A stretch of 64,000 nt of DNA from Poritiphilus flavus (GCF_009901585.1 NZ_WXYO01000009.1:62001-126000), one strand, 5' to 3'; positions 19,932-30,690 are shown, counted from the first letter of the stretch. Translations and numbers: made by a program. The notes: generated from the sequence alone by a model not told the origin.

Positions 19932-20456
19932 ATGTACGGGAAATACAAAAACGTAGAATTGGTAAAACCCGGAGGTCTTGAGCTTAAAGACCGACTGGTT
20001 GGAGTACAAAGGGTTACTAAGGTTACCAAAGGTGGTAGGGCTTTCGGCTTTTCTGCTATTGTAGTTGTAGGAGATGAGAACGGAGTGGTAGGTCACGGAC
20101 TGGGTAAATCCAAAGAGGTGGCAACAGCGATCGCCAAAGCCATTGAGGATGCCAAAAAGAACCTGATCCGTATCCCACTGAATAAAGGAACACTCCCTCA
20201 TGAGCAAAAAGGGAAGTACGGCGGAGCCAGAGTTTACATCCAGCCCGCCTCTCACGGTACCGGGGTTATCGCCGGTGGTGCTGTGCGTGCGGTTCTCGAA
20301 GCTGTTGGAGTTCAGGACGTATTGTCCAAATCCCAGGGCTCTTCTAATCCTCACAATGTAGTAAAGGCTACTTTTGATGCTTTACTGCAACTGCGAGATG
20401 CGAGAACTGTTGCCAATCAGCGAGGTATTTCTTTGGAAAAAGTTTTTAAAGGCTAA
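19932..20456 (+). CDS. rpsE: 30S ribosomal protein S5
   Basis: 174 residues. S5 takes part in mRNA helicase activity and decoding fidelity. The double-stranded RNA-binding N-terminal domain ([21 protein letters not shown]) and the C-terminal fold ([20 protein letters not shown]) are clear. Confidence 0.99.
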   Translation: MYGKYKNVELVKPGGLELKDRLVGVQRVTKVTKGGRAFGFSAIVVVGDENGVVGHGLGKSKEVATAIAKAIEDAKKNLIRIPLNKGTLPHEQKGKYGGARVYIQPASHGTGVIAGGAVRAVLEAVGVQDVLSKSQGSSNPHNVVKATFDALLQLRDARTVANQRGISLEKVFKG

Positions 20457-20462
20457 GAGGTT

Positions 20463-20642
20463 ATGGCAAAGATCAAAGTAAAACAGGTAAGAAGCAGCAT
20501 AAAAAGACCTCAAAACCAGAAGAGAACTCTGGAAGCTCTTGGTTTGAGAAAAATTGGCCAGGTGGTGGAGCATGAAAATACTCCGAATATCCTTGGCATG
20601 ATAGACAAAGTAAAACACTTGGTTTCTACTGAAGAAGCTTAA
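20463..20642 (+). CDS. rpmD: 50S ribosomal protein L30
   Basis: A short gene of 59 residues from the ATG at 20463, 6 bases after rpsE. The product MAKIKVKQVRSSIKR..., with the GLRKIGQVVEHENTPNILGM core, matches L30, a small 50S protein near the 5S rRNA. Gene order rpsE-rpmD-rplO confirms the call. Confidence 0.98.
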   Translation: MAKIKVKQVRSSIKRPQNQKRTLEALGLRKIGQVVEHENTPNILGMIDKVKHLVSTEEA

Positions 20643-20656
20643 AAAAGAGAAGTAAA

Positions 20657-21109
20657 ATGGATTTGAGCAATTTGAAACCTGCCAAAGGCGCAGTACAGAA
20701 GCCGGGAAAAACCATAGGTAGAGGCCAGGGATCAGGTAAGGGCGGAACCGCAACCCGAGGACATAAAGGTGCGAAATCGCGCTCTGGTTACTCCAGAAAA
20801 ATAGGTTTTGAAGGAGGACAGATGCCGCTTCAGAGACGTGTGCCTAAGTTCGGTTTTACGAATATCAACAGAAAAGAGTATCGCGGGATCAACCTGAATG
20901 AGTTACAGGAGTTGGCAGACAAAGGAAAGGTGAAGAAAGAAGTTACTCTGGAGAATCTGATAGAAAACAGGCTGGCTAGAAAAAGTGACCTGGTAAAAAT
21001 CCTCGGTGGAGGTGAATTAAAAGCGGCACTAAAAGTATCCGCGCATAAATTTACTGCCACAGCCAAAGCCGCCATAGAGGCCGCGGGCGGTGAAGCAATA
21101 AGTTTATAA
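20657..21109 (+). CDS. rplO: 50S ribosomal protein L15
   Basis: 150 residues. L15 is a late 50S assembly protein with a long basic N-terminal extension, seen here as GRGQGSGKGGTATRGHKG. The C-terminal half contains the VHKFSATAKAAIEAAGG-like family end (here SAHKFTATAKAAIEAAGG). Confidence 0.99.
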   Translation: MDLSNLKPAKGAVQKPGKTIGRGQGSGKGGTATRGHKGAKSRSGYSRKIGFEGGQMPLQRRVPKFGFTNINRKEYRGINLNELQELADKGKVKKEVTLENLIENRLARKSDLVKILGGGELKAALKVSAHKFTATAKAAIEAAGGEAISL

Positions 21110-21122
21110 GGAAACAGCGACT

Positions 21123-22466
21123 ATGAAGAAATTTTTTGAGATCATATCAAATATCTGGAAGATTGAAGAGTTAAGGGGGCGGATTATCGTTACCCTTGGC
21201 TTGCTTTTGGTGTACCGATTCGGAGCCCAGATCGTACTTCCGGGTATTGATACCTCCCAATTGGCTGAACTCTCTTCCAATACCGAACAGGGTATTCTGG
21301 GAATATTGAATGCATTTACCGGAGGAGCATTCGCTAACGCTTCCGTATTTGCACTTGGAATTATGCCGTATATCTCGGCTTCCATTGTGGTTCAGTTAAT
21401 GGGTATTGCCGTTCCTTATCTTCAAAAGTTAGACAAGGAAGGTGAGAGTGGTAGAAAAACCAAGAATCAGATCACTCGATGGTTAACGATTGGGATCTGT
21501 ATCGTTCAGGCTCCGGCCTATCTTTATAGTCTTAGCGCTTTGGGTGTTCCCGACAGTGCCTTCCTTTTAGGTAAAGGACTGAATTTCATCGTACCAGCGG
21601 TTATAATACTGGTTACAGGCTGTGTTTTTGCGATGTGGTTAGGCGAGAAGATCACGGACAAGGGTATCGGAAATGGTATCTCCTTGCTTATCATGATCGG
21701 TATTATCGCGACTATGCCTCAATCCTTTGTTCAAGAGTTCATCTCAAGGACTACGAATAACAACGGTGGACTGATGTTCATGCTTATTGAAGTTATACTG
21801 TGGTTCGTGGTGATATTAGCCAGCGTATTGCTGGTTATGGCCACCCGTAGAATACCGGTTCAATACGCGAGGAGAACGGCCTCTGGCGGATATGAGAAAA
21901 ACATTGCGGGATCAAGGCAGTATATCCCCCTAAAGCTAAACGCTTCCGGGGTTATGCCGATCATCTTTGCACAGGCGATCATGTTTGCGCCGGGCTTGTT
22001 AGGTAGAACATTTAACAATACGGCAGTAGGCCAGTGGATGGAAGTACAATTCCAGGATATTTTTGGTTTGGCCTACAACATATTGTTCGGGGTATTGATC
22101 ATTATTTTTACCTATTTCTATACAGCGATTACGGTACCGACCAATAAAATGGCAGACGATCTTAAGAGGAGCGGAGGCTTTATTCCAGGGATACGTCCTG
22201 GAAAGGAAACCGCGGACTTTTTAGATAAGGTGATGTCATTGATCACACTACCCGGTTCCATATTCCTTGCACTACTTGCGGTATTACCAGCGGTAGTGGT
22301 GAAATTGATGGACATACAACCCGGATGGGCTTTGTTCTACGGCGGAACTTCCCTGTTGATCATGGTAGGTGTAGCGATCGATACGGTTCAGCAGGTAAAT
22401 TCCTATTTGTTGAACAGGCATTACGATGGACTCATGAAAACCGGTAAGAATAGAAAAGTAGCATAA
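21123..22466 (+). CDS. secY: preprotein translocase subunit SecY
   Basis: 447 residues with ten predicted membrane helices. SecY is the channel of the Sec translocon, moving proteins across or into the inner membrane with SecE, SecG and SecA. Recognisable parts are GIMPYISASIVVQLM (helix 2 region), the cytosolic loop RRIPVQYARR and the helix 7 segment NASGVMPIIFAQAI. It follows rplO as in the spc operon; adk and map, which come next in many bacteria, are missing. Confidence 0.99.
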   Translation: MKKFFEIISNIWKIEELRGRIIVTLGLLLVYRFGAQIVLPGIDTSQLAELSSNTEQGILGILNAFTGGAFANASVFALGIMPYISASIVVQLMGIAVPYLQKLDKEGESGRKTKNQITRWLTIGICIVQAPAYLYSLSALGVPDSAFLLGKGLNFIVPAVIILVTGCVFAMWLGEKITDKGIGNGISLLIMIGIIATMPQSFVQEFISRTTNNNGGLMFMLIEVILWFVVILASVLLVMATRRIPVQYARRTASGGYEKNIAGSRQYIPLKLNASGVMPIIFAQAIMFAPGLLGRTFNNTAVGQWMEVQFQDIFGLAYNILFGVLIIIFTYFYTAITVPTNKMADDLKRSGGFIPGIRPGKETADFLDKVMSLITLPGSIFLALLAVLPAVVVKLMDIQPGWALFYGGTSLLIMVGVAIDTVQQVNSYLLNRHYDGLMKTGKNRKVA

Positions 22467-22469
22467 TTT

Positions 22470-22685
22470 ATGGCCAAACAAGCACCAATAGAACAAGATG
22501 GCAGTATCATAGAAGCCCTGTCCAATGCGATGTTCAGGGTAGAACTGGAAAACGGGCATGTGGTAACTGCACATATTTCAGGGAAGATGCGTATGCACTA
22601 TATCAAATTGCTTCCCGGGGACAAGGTGAAGCTGGAGATGAGTCCATATGATCTGACTAAGGCTAGGATTACATATAGATATTAA
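22470..22685 (+). CDS. infA: translation initiation factor IF-1
   Basis: 71 residues, an S1-type OB fold that blocks the A site during initiation. The central motif [20 protein letters not shown] and the RITYRY end are the family hallmarks. It begins 3 bases after secY. Confidence 0.99.
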   Translation: MAKQAPIEQDGSIIEALSNAMFRVELENGHVVTAHISGKMRMHYIKLLPGDKVKLEMSPYDLTKARITYRY

Positions 22686-22697
22686 AAAAACGAAAAG

Positions 22698-22814
22698 GTG
22701 AAGGTAAGAGCATCCATAAAGAAAAGAAGTGCCGAGTGCAAAATAGTGCGCAGAAAAGGCAGACTGTACGTGATTAATAAGAAGAATCCCAGATTCAAAC
22801 AAAGACAAGGGTAA
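22698..22814 (+). CDS. rpmJ: 50S ribosomal protein L36, cysteine-poor form
   Basis: A 38-residue protein starting at a GTG (22698) preceded by AAAAG. The product [20 protein letters not shown]... ends in [11 protein letters not shown]. Of the usual zinc ligands (Cys, Cys, Cys, His), only the second cysteine remains and the His position is Arg, so this copy should not bind zinc. It lies between infA and rpsM as expected. Confidence 0.97.
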   Translation: MKVRASIKKRSAECKIVRRKGRLYVINKKNPRFKQRQG

Positions 22815-22816
22815 TT

Positions 22817-23191
22817 ATGGCAAGAATTGCAGGGGTTGATATCCCAAAACAAAAAAGAGGTGTTATTGCCTTGACCTATATCTACGGTGTTGGCAAAAGC
22901 AGGGCACAGGAGATCTTAGAGACTGCCAAGGTAAGTGAAGATACCAAAGTTTCTGATTGGAATGACGATGAGATCGGACGAATCCGGGACGCTGTATCTG
23001 CCTTTAAGATTGAGGGAGAGCTTCGTTCAGAGACACAGTTGAATATCAAGCGACTGATGGATATTGGTTGCTACCGCGGTATTCGTCACAGATCCGGCCT
23101 TCCGTTAAGAGGACAACGCACCAAGAACAATTCCAGGACGCGTAAAGGAAAGAGAAAGACTGTTGCTAATAAGAAGAAAGCAACTAAATAA
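22817..23191 (+). CDS. rpsM: 30S ribosomal protein S13
   Basis: 124 residues, 2 bases after rpmJ. S13 is at the top of the 30S head, contacting P-site tRNA and L5. It contains the helix-two-turn-helix core ([17 protein letters not shown]) and the basic [20 protein letters not shown] tail. Confidence 0.99.
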   Translation: MARIAGVDIPKQKRGVIALTYIYGVGKSRAQEILETAKVSEDTKVSDWNDDEIGRIRDAVSAFKIEGELRSETQLNIKRLMDIGCYRGIRHRSGLPLRGQRTKNNSRTRKGKRKTVANKKKATK

Positions 23192-23228
23192 TAATTCGTA
23201 CGGATAAATCCGCAACAGCTTAGAAAAT

Positions 23229-23621
23229 ATGGCTAAGACAGGTACAAAAACAACAAAGAAGCGCAAGGTTATCATCGAATCTGTGGGAGAAGCGCATATT
23301 ACAGCTTCTTTTAACAACATCATTATTTCTTTGACCAATAAGAAGGGAGATGTTATCGCTTGGTCCTCTGCCGGTAAAATGGGCTTCAGGGGTTCTAAGA
23401 AGAACACCCCTTACGCCGCCCAGATTGCGGCGGAAGAATGTGCAAAAACTGCACATGAAGCAGGGTTGAGGAAAGTAAAGGTTTACGTGAAAGGACCCGG
23501 AAACGGAAGGGAGTCTGCAATTCGCTCAATTCACAACTCCGGTATCGAAGTAGCGGAAATCATCGATGTGACCCCACTTCCACACAACGGGTGCAGACCT
23601 CCGAAACGCAGAAGAGTATAA
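23229..23621 (+). CDS. rpsK: 30S ribosomal protein S11
   Basis: 130 residues. S11 lies on the 30S platform next to the E-site codon. Signature segments are [17 protein letters not shown] and the C-terminal [11 protein letters not shown]. Confidence 0.99.
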   Translation: MAKTGTKTTKKRKVIIESVGEAHITASFNNIIISLTNKKGDVIAWSSAGKMGFRGSKKNTPYAAQIAAEECAKTAHEAGLRKVKVYVKGPGNGRESAIRSIHNSGIEVAEIIDVTPLPHNGCRPPKRRRV

Positions 23622-23653
23622 TTTTTATTTAATTCCTAATAATAGTTTTCACC

Positions 23654-23707
23654 GGGAGTGTAGTTACGATTATCGAAGGATAAGCCTTAATTCATAATCG
23701 CACTTCC
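23654..23707 (+). promoter_or_regulatory. folded leader RNA before rpsD, candidate S4-binding autoregulatory element
   Basis: The 99-base gap between rpsK and rpsD contains three nested stems: GGGAGTG (23654-23660) with CACTTCC (23701-23707), CGATTAT (23667-23673) with ATAATCG (23694-23700), and AAGG (23676-23679) with CCTT (23685-23688). The first two stems stack without a gap on the 3' side and leave a six-base bulge (TAGTTA) on the 5' side. It ends 13 bases before the rpsD ATG. Other bacteria use leaders in the alpha operon or before rpsD that bind S4; a link here is inference. Confidence 0.6.
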
Positions 23708-23720
23708 AAATTAATAGAAG

Positions 23721-24326
23721 ATGGCAAGATACACAGGACCAAAAACAAAGATCGCTCGTAAATTTGGCGAGCCGATTTTCGGAGATGACAAGTCTTTCGA
23801 GAAAAAGAACTACCCTCCGGGACAGCACGGAAATAACAGACGCCGTGGTAAAAAATCAGAATATGCGATCCAGTTAATGGAGAAGCAAAAGGCAAAGTAT
23901 ACCTACGGGATTTTGGAACGACAGTTCAGGAATCTCTTTGCCAAAGCAAACAGAAGTAAAGGAGTTACCGGTGAGGTACTTCTTCAACTATGTGAATCCC
24001 GCCTGGACAACGTGGTATTCCGAATGGGATTGTCCAACTCCAGGAGAGGAGCAAGACAACTGGTTTCGCACAGACATATTACCGTAAACGGAGAACTGGT
24101 AAACATTCCTTCCTATACCCTTAAGGCAGGAGACGTTGTCGGAGTAAGAGAGAAGTCCAAATCCCTACAGTCCATTCAGGATGCCCTTGCAGGAAATAGC
24201 GCGGTGTACGAATGGATCACCTGGAACACTGAAAAAAAGGAAGGTACTTTTGTGACCGTTCCTGAAAGAGTTCAGATTCCGGAAAACATAAAAGAACAAT
24301 TAATCGTCGAGTTATACTCTAAATAA
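23721..24326 (+). CDS. rpsD: 30S ribosomal protein S4
   Basis: 201 residues. S4 begins 30S assembly at the 5' domain of 16S rRNA. The S4 RNA-binding domain is visible at about residues 90-150 ([18 protein letters not shown]). The N-terminal cysteine zinc cluster of some S4 proteins is absent. It is preceded by a structured leader, unlike its tightly packed neighbours. Confidence 0.99.
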   Translation: MARYTGPKTKIARKFGEPIFGDDKSFEKKNYPPGQHGNNRRRGKKSEYAIQLMEKQKAKYTYGILERQFRNLFAKANRSKGVTGEVLLQLCESRLDNVVFRMGLSNSRRGARQLVSHRHITVNGELVNIPSYTLKAGDVVGVREKSKSLQSIQDALAGNSAVYEWITWNTEKKEGTFVTVPERVQIPENIKEQLIVELYSK

Positions 24327-24343
24327 ACAACACAGATCCGACT

Positions 24344-25336
24344 ATGGCATTATTTAATTTTCAGAAACCCGATAAAGTAATCATGATAGATTCTTCCGAT
24401 TTCGAAGGGAAGTTTGAATTTCGCCCTTTGGAACCCGGATACGGATTGACTGTCGGTAACGCATTGAGAAGAGTATTACTTTCGTCCCTGGAAGGATTTG
24501 CGATCACTTCCGTTCGTATAGACAAGGTAGAACACGAATTTTCAGTAATTGAAGGTGTTGTTGAAGACGTAACTGAAATTATTCTAAATCTCAAGCAAAT
24601 TCGCTTTAAAAGGCAGATTGAAGACGTTAATGAAGAGACTGTTTCAATCTCTGTAAGCGGAAAAGAGCAACTCACTGCCGGGGATTTCCAGAAGTTTATT
24701 TCCGGATACCAGGTATTGAATCCTGATCTGGTGATCTGCAATATGGACCCCAAGGTGAGTATCAATATGGAGATCATTATTGAAAAAGGCAGGGGTTATG
24801 TACCTGCAGAAGAAAACAAGAAATCTAATGCGCCTCTGGGAAGCATTGCTGTTGACTCCATCTTTACACCGGTAAAGAACGTAAAGTACAGCATTGAGAA
24901 TTTCCGGGTAGAGCAGAAGACGGATTACGAAAAACTGATCTTTGAGATCGTTACGGATGGATCAATACATCCAAAAGATGCGCTTACCGAAGCGGCCAAG
25001 GTACTGATCCACCATTTCATGCTTTTCTCTGATGAGCGTATTACCCTTGAAGCGGATGAGATCGCACAGACCGAGACTTACGATGAAGAGTCTCTTCACA
25101 TGCGACAATTGCTTAAGACTAAATTAGTTGATATGGATCTCTCTGTAAGGGCACTGAACTGCCTGAAAGCGGCGGAAGTAGACACCCTTGGAGATCTGGT
25201 ATCCTTCAATAAGAACGATCTGATGAAATTCAGGAACTTTGGTAAAAAATCACTTACTGAGCTGGAAGAGCTTGTGATCAACAAAGGATTGAATTTCGGA
25301 ATGGATTTATCAAAATATAAGTTAGATAAGGATTAG
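24344..25336 (+). CDS. rpoA: DNA-directed RNA polymerase alpha subunit
   Basis: 330 residues. The N-terminal domain (about 1-230; [20 protein letters not shown]) forms the dimer that starts polymerase assembly. The C-terminal domain (about 255-320; [20 protein letters not shown] and [14 protein letters not shown]) binds upstream promoter DNA and activators. Confidence 0.99.
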   Translation: MALFNFQKPDKVIMIDSSDFEGKFEFRPLEPGYGLTVGNALRRVLLSSLEGFAITSVRIDKVEHEFSVIEGVVEDVTEIILNLKQIRFKRQIEDVNEETVSISVSGKEQLTAGDFQKFISGYQVLNPDLVICNMDPKVSINMEIIIEKGRGYVPAEENKKSNAPLGSIAVDSIFTPVKNVKYSIENFRVEQKTDYEKLIFEIVTDGSIHPKDALTEAAKVLIHHFMLFSDERITLEADEIAQTETYDEESLHMRQLLKTKLVDMDLSVRALNCLKAAEVDTLGDLVSFNKNDLMKFRNFGKKSLTELEELVINKGLNFGMDLSKYKLDKD

Positions 25337-25399
25337 TTTTTCTACTGAAGATTGCGGTTTGAACCGAGGATCCTTTAAATGAAAATACAATAAAGAGCG

Positions 25400-25900
25400 A
25401 TGAGACACGGAAAAAAAGTCAATCATTTAGGAAGAAAAACGGCGCACAGGAAGGCGATGCTGGCCAATATGGCCTGTTCCTTGATTGAACATAAAAGAAT
25501 CAATACCACCGTTGCCAAGGCAAAAGCCTTAAAGCAATTTATAGAACCATTGATCACCAAATCCAAGGCTGAAAACAACCAGTCTGCTGAAAAAGGTACG
25601 CACAACAGGCGTATCGCTTTCAGGAACCTTAGAGATAAGCATGCGGTAACCGAATTGTTCGGGACTGTAGCAGACAAGGTAGGAGACAGGCCTGGAGGTT
25701 ATACTCGTATCATCAAGCTGGGAAGCCGGCTGGGAGATAACGCGGATATGGCCATGATAGAGTTGGTGGATTTCAACGAGTTGTACAATGCCGGTAAGCC
25801 TAAGAAGAAGAAATCTACTCGTAGAAGTAGAAGGGGTAAGAAAGCGGAAACGGCTCCTGTAGCAACAACCGAAAATCAGACTGATGATTCAGAAGAATAG
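25400..25900 (+). CDS. rplQ: 50S ribosomal protein L17 with charged C-terminal extension
   Basis: 166 residues, about 40 longer than the enteric form. The conserved L17 core occupies residues 1-125 ([20 protein letters not shown], and [20 protein letters not shown]). The extra tail is first Lys/Arg-rich ([16 protein letters not shown]) and then acidic (TDDSEE). A terminator follows, so this is the last gene of the ribosomal superoperon. Confidence 0.98.
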   Translation: MRHGKKVNHLGRKTAHRKAMLANMACSLIEHKRINTTVAKAKALKQFIEPLITKSKAENNQSAEKGTHNRRIAFRNLRDKHAVTELFGTVADKVGDRPGGYTRIIKLGSRLGDNADMAMIELVDFNELYNAGKPKKKKSTRRSRRGKKAETAPVATTENQTDDSEE

Positions 25901-25931
25901 AATGTTCATAAATTCTGGGAAATTTAGAGAA

Positions 25932-25960
25932 GGGTAGTCTTAACTGACTATCCTTTTTTT
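25932..25960 (+). terminator. Rho-independent terminator of the ribosomal superoperon
   Basis: An 8-bp stem, GGGTAGTC / GACTATCC with one G-U pair, a six-base loop and seven T, 31 bases after the rplQ stop. Confidence 0.92.
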
Positions 25961-26155
25961 ATGTTTCTTTGTGAAACGAGAATTCATACTGTTCTCTGAA
26001 ATCTGGGTGTAAGATTTATAAACTGGAATAAGCAAAGTCCTGCCGAATGAGAACCGGCCGTTTTGCTTAGATGTAAAAATGACAATTGCGTAAATACAAG
26101 TGGAAGTATCCGCTTTCCCAATAGGTTTCAAAAGACCCGATTAACAGTAAATAAT

Positions 26156-26188
26156 ATGAATTTCTTATCAAAAAAAAGTCGACAGTGA
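26156..26188 (+). CDS. possible 10-residue leader ORF overlapping the carA start
   Basis: ATG at 26156 opens a 10-codon frame (MNFLSKKSRQ) whose TGA at 26186-26188 overlaps the carA GTG start as GTGA. Such an overlap allows translational coupling. There is no strong ribosome-binding site, so this may be chance. Confidence 0.25.
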   Translation: MNFLSKKSRQ

Positions 26189-27312
26189 AGTATCAATCCA
26201 AAAGAAAAGCGCTGATTTTATTGGCAGACGGAACCATCTTCTTCGGAAAGGCCGTTGGAGACAAAGAAGGTACAGCCTTTGGCGAAGTATGTTTTAATAC
26301 CGGGATGACCGGCTACCAGGAGATCTTTACCGATCCCTCCTATTTCGGACAGTTGATGGTAACCACCAATGCGCACATTGGCAACTATGGAGCCAATAAT
26401 GAAGAGGTGGAATCCGATTCTGTGAAAATAGCCGGACTGATCTGCAAGAACTTCAGCTATGAGTATTCAAGGCCGGATGCGGATATGGGACTCGAAGAAT
26501 TCCTGGATAAAAACAATCTGTTTTCAATATCCGATGTAGACACCAGGGCTCTGGTGAGTTACATCAGGGATAATGGCGCCATGAATGCCGTGATCTCTAC
26601 GGAGGTAGATAATATAGAAGGCTTGAAAGCCAAACTCAAGGAAGTACCCAGTATGGAAGGCCTGGAGCTTGCTTCTAAGGTCTCCACGGAGAAGCCTTAT
26701 TTCTTTGGAGATGAAAACGCGAAATACAAAATAGCCGCCCTGGATATCGGAATTAAAAAGAATATTCTCCGTAACCTTGCCCAGCGTGATGCCTATATCA
26801 AGGTTTTTCCCTATAACAGCACCTTCGAGGAGATGAAAGAATGGCAACCTGATGGTTATTTCATTTCCAATGGCCCTGGGGACCCGGAACCGCTAAAGGA
26901 AGCGATTGAAACTGCAAAGCAGATCATAGCAGAAGATGTACCCTTATTTGGGATCTGCCTGGGACACCAGGTGATCGCCCTGGCTAACGGCGTATCTACC
27001 TATAAAATGCATAATGGACATCGCGGGATCAATCACCCGGTGATCAACCTGAAAACCGGAAAGGGAGAGATAACCTCTCAGAACCACGGATTTGCGATTA
27101 ATCGGGAAGAAACAGAGGCCAATGCAGATCTGGAAATAACCCATGTGCATCTGAACGACAATACGGTCGCGGGAATAAGGATGAAAGACAAAAATGTGTT
27201 TTCCGTACAATATCACCCGGAAGCCAGTCCAGGGCCGCATGATGCCACTTATCTCTTTGATCAGTTCTTTGAGTTGATCGCCTCCAGTGTGAATAACACC
27301 ACCCTGGTTTAA
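26185..27312 (+). CDS. carA: carbamoyl-phosphate synthase small (glutaminase) subunit
   Basis: 375 residues from a GTG start. CarA releases ammonia from glutamine and channels it to CarB for carbamoyl phosphate, the precursor of arginine and pyrimidines. The N-terminal domain (ALILLADGTIFFGKAVG; NTGMTGYQEIFTDPSYFGQ) is followed by a class I glutamine amidotransferase domain (about 185-365). The nucleophile is Cys in FGICLGHQVIALA, with His and Glu in QYHPEASPGPHD. carB is not next to it. The 284-base gap before it holds the rplQ terminator and no other clear signal than the leader ORF. Confidence 0.97.
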   Translation: MKYQSKRKALILLADGTIFFGKAVGDKEGTAFGEVCFNTGMTGYQEIFTDPSYFGQLMVTTNAHIGNYGANNEEVESDSVKIAGLICKNFSYEYSRPDADMGLEEFLDKNNLFSISDVDTRALVSYIRDNGAMNAVISTEVDNIEGLKAKLKEVPSMEGLELASKVSTEKPYFFGDENAKYKIAALDIGIKKNILRNLAQRDAYIKVFPYNSTFEEMKEWQPDGYFISNGPGDPEPLKEAIETAKQIIAEDVPLFGICLGHQVIALANGVSTYKMHNGHRGINHPVINLKTGKGEITSQNHGFAINREETEANADLEITHVHLNDNTVAGIRMKDKNVFSVQYHPEASPGPHDATYLFDQFFELIASSVNNTTLV

Positions 27313-27330
27313 AGAGCATTCCAAAAACGG

Positions 27331-27364
27331 CTCAGATCAAGTAATTGAAAATCAATTACCTGAG
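27331..27364. repeat. inverted repeat downstream of carA
   Basis: CTCAG-atcaa-GTAATTGA-AAA-TCAATTAC-CTGAG: an 8-bp stem with a three-base loop and a further 5-bp stem across a five-base bulge. No T-run follows on the plus strand, so it is not a classical terminator; it may protect the carA mRNA 3' end. Confidence 0.55.
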
Positions 27365-27383
27365 TCGTATTTCCTGTAGGCTG

Positions 27384-27403
27384 AAAGTTGGCAAGCCAAC
27401 TTT
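27384..27403. repeat. perfect 9-bp inverted repeat
   Basis: AAAGTTGGC-AA-GCCAACTTT, 20 bases, almost without a loop. It could be a dyad binding site or part of the carA 3' end; it has no U-tract. Confidence 0.55.
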
Positions 27404-27483
27404 GTTATCGGTCCTTTATCCATGGAAACCACAAGGGCTGTAACAGAGGTTTAAGGAATTGTTATTTTCTGTAATTACTTCGC

Positions 27484-27512
27484 GAGGGCTGTGGTCTAAC
27501 GGCCCTCCTTTT
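27484..27512 (+). terminator. terminator-like hairpin between carA and eno
   Basis: GAGGGC / GCCCTC stem with a 12-base loop, followed by CTTTTG. The U-tract is short, and it lies 170 bases beyond carA. Confidence 0.55.
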
Positions 27513-27612
27513 GTATATTTACCGAATTAAAAATGCGAAGTTTCACGTACGAAATTTGGGGCTCAAAAGCAGCAATGTGAAGCAGTTCAAAAACAGATAT
27601 TCGTACCTCTGA

Positions 27613-28944
<1,332 letters not shown>

Positions 28945-28959
28945 AAGCTAAAAAACACC

Positions 28960-28992
28960 GGGCCTTTCGGAAAAACGAGAGGCCCTTTTTTT
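28960..28992 (+). terminator. Rho-independent terminator of eno
   Basis: GGGCCTTTCG / CGAGAGGCCC, a 10-bp stem with one G-U pair and a six-base loop, followed by seven T. It begins 16 bases after the eno stop. Confidence 0.95.
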
Positions 28993-29048
28993 GGTTTGAT
29001 GGTAAACTTTACCTAATTTAAAACAACAATCCTAACCGTGCCTCAACC

Positions 29049-30584
29049 ATGAATAACTTCCTCTTCGTAGCCGCCGAAAATGACGCTATCCCGGAATGCA
29101 AGGCTGGCGGAATGGGTGATGTGGTCAGGGATGTACCCAGACAGATATCTGAGCGAGGGGATAAGGTTCATGTAGTGGTTCCGGCTTACTCCAGGCTTCA
29201 TGTAAACGGTACATTTAGGACCAATCTCAATTTTCAGTTAAGGGGATTTACCTATACAGCGGAGCTATACGAAGTACCCCCCAAAAAAGAATTCCGGAAT
29301 ATTACGCACTACGTAATTCATCATCCTGAAATTGAGGCGGGAGATATCGCTCATATTTACCACAACGATCCTACGGAACCCTTTTATACTGATGCCATCA
29401 AGTATTTTATCTTTTGTACAGCGGTGGCCGAGGCGATCAAACAAGAAGTGTTCGGCAAACTGGACGTAGTACACCTGCACGATTGGCATACCAGTTTGTT
29501 GCTTTTTCTGAGGAGATACCACAATTCCTACAGCGTACTTAAGGAATTGCGTTTTGTCTACAGCATACATAACCTGGCCATACAGGGAATACGTCCTTTT
29601 GATGACAACTACTCCTCCGTTACCAACTGGTTCCCCCAGGTGGATTATGATGCAGCGGAGTTATTGGACTACAGATACCAGGATTGTATCAATCTGATGG
29701 CCGTGGGAATTCGGCTTGCTGATGCAGTACATACGGTATCCCCCTCCTATAAGGAAGATATTCTCTTACCCAGCGCTCCACCGGAATTTATCGGGGGAGA
29801 AGGCCTTGAAAAAGATCTGCAACAGGCCAATAATGAAGGACGGTTGTTTGGTATACTAAACGGCTGCAATTACAAGAATATAAGACGAGCCAAAAAGCGC
29901 ACTATTTACAGAAATATCATTAAGGCGATATTCCTCTGGTTGCAGGAGGAGTCCAAAAAGTATAAAGCGCATTTTTTAGCCCATACCGGAGAGAAGGTAG
30001 TTCCTTTTCTGGTCAATCCCCCTGAGTTTATTTGTGCCAGTGTGGCCCGACTTACCGAGCAGAAGTTTTACTTCTTTAAAAGATCTCCCGAAGCCCTTGA
30101 GGAGATCCTTAAAAAACTGGAAAAGATCAACGGTGTTTTTATGCTCCTGGGTACCGGTGCTCCGGAATACGAAAAGTTCCTCAGGCAAATGAGCCGCGAA
30201 AATAAGAACTTCATTTTCATCAACGGCCAGTCCGAAGATGTTATAGACTCCATCTATTTCGAATCGGATCTCTACTTTATGCCCAGCCTCTTTGAACCCT
30301 GCGGAATCAGTCAGATGCTCGCCATGAGAAACGGCCATCCGGTCCTGGTCCATAATACCGGAGGATTAAAAGATACGGTTTCTCATATGAAAACCGGTTT
30401 CAAGTTTGATGGCGACACCTACGATGAAAAGATCAGTAATATGCTGAAGTCCTTTGATGAGGTTTTGGATATCTTTTTAAACGACAAAAAAACCTGGAGC
30501 GAAATTCGGGCTAACGCCAAAAAAGTTCGTTTTACCTGGGAGAAATCCGTAGACGCTTACTATAAACTTCTTTACGCCCTTTAA
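29049..30584 (+). CDS. glgA: glycogen/starch synthase (GT5 family)
   Basis: 511 residues, two Rossmann domains (GT-B fold). The ADP-glucose-binding motif KxGGxGDV appears near the N-terminus as KAGGMGDVVRDV, and the second domain has LFGILNGCNY and the C-terminal catalytic block MPSLFEPCGISQMLAMRNG, followed by NTGGLKDTV. GT5 enzymes extend alpha-1,4-glucan from ADP-glucose. It is not beside glgC or glgB. It lacks part of the usual GILNGID motif (NGC instead of NGI/NGID), so donor specificity could differ. A palindrome GGTAAACTTTACC lies at 29001-29013 upstream. Confidence 0.88.
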   Translation: MNNFLFVAAENDAIPECKAGGMGDVVRDVPRQISERGDKVHVVVPAYSRLHVNGTFRTNLNFQLRGFTYTAELYEVPPKKEFRNITHYVIHHPEIEAGDIAHIYHNDPTEPFYTDAIKYFIFCTAVAEAIKQEVFGKLDVVHLHDWHTSLLLFLRRYHNSYSVLKELRFVYSIHNLAIQGIRPFDDNYSSVTNWFPQVDYDAAELLDYRYQDCINLMAVGIRLADAVHTVSPSYKEDILLPSAPPEFIGGEGLEKDLQQANNEGRLFGILNGCNYKNIRRAKKRTIYRNIIKAIFLWLQEESKKYKAHFLAHTGEKVVPFLVNPPEFICASVARLTEQKFYFFKRSPEALEEILKKLEKINGVFMLLGTGAPEYEKFLRQMSRENKNFIFINGQSEDVIDSIYFESDLYFMPSLFEPCGISQMLAMRNGHPVLVHNTGGLKDTVSHMKTGFKFDGDTYDEKISNMLKSFDEVLDIFLNDKKTWSEIRANAKKVRFTWEKSVDAYYKLLYAL

Positions 30585-30628
30585 GCTCCAAGAAGGCTGT
30601 TAATAAAGCCTTAAATGAAAAAACGGAA

Positions 30629-30659
30629 TTGTTAACGTCCTTCGTTTTTCGTAAATTTA
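30629..30659 (+). promoter_or_regulatory. probable promoter of gltA
   Basis: TTG at 30629-30631, 20 bases, then TAAATTTA at 30652-30659, which differs from TAnnTTTG only in the last base. The start of the citrate synthase gene is 31 bases further on. Confidence 0.6.
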
Positions 30660-30690
30660 GGGTCTGTTCAAAAATTACAAAATCAAACAA

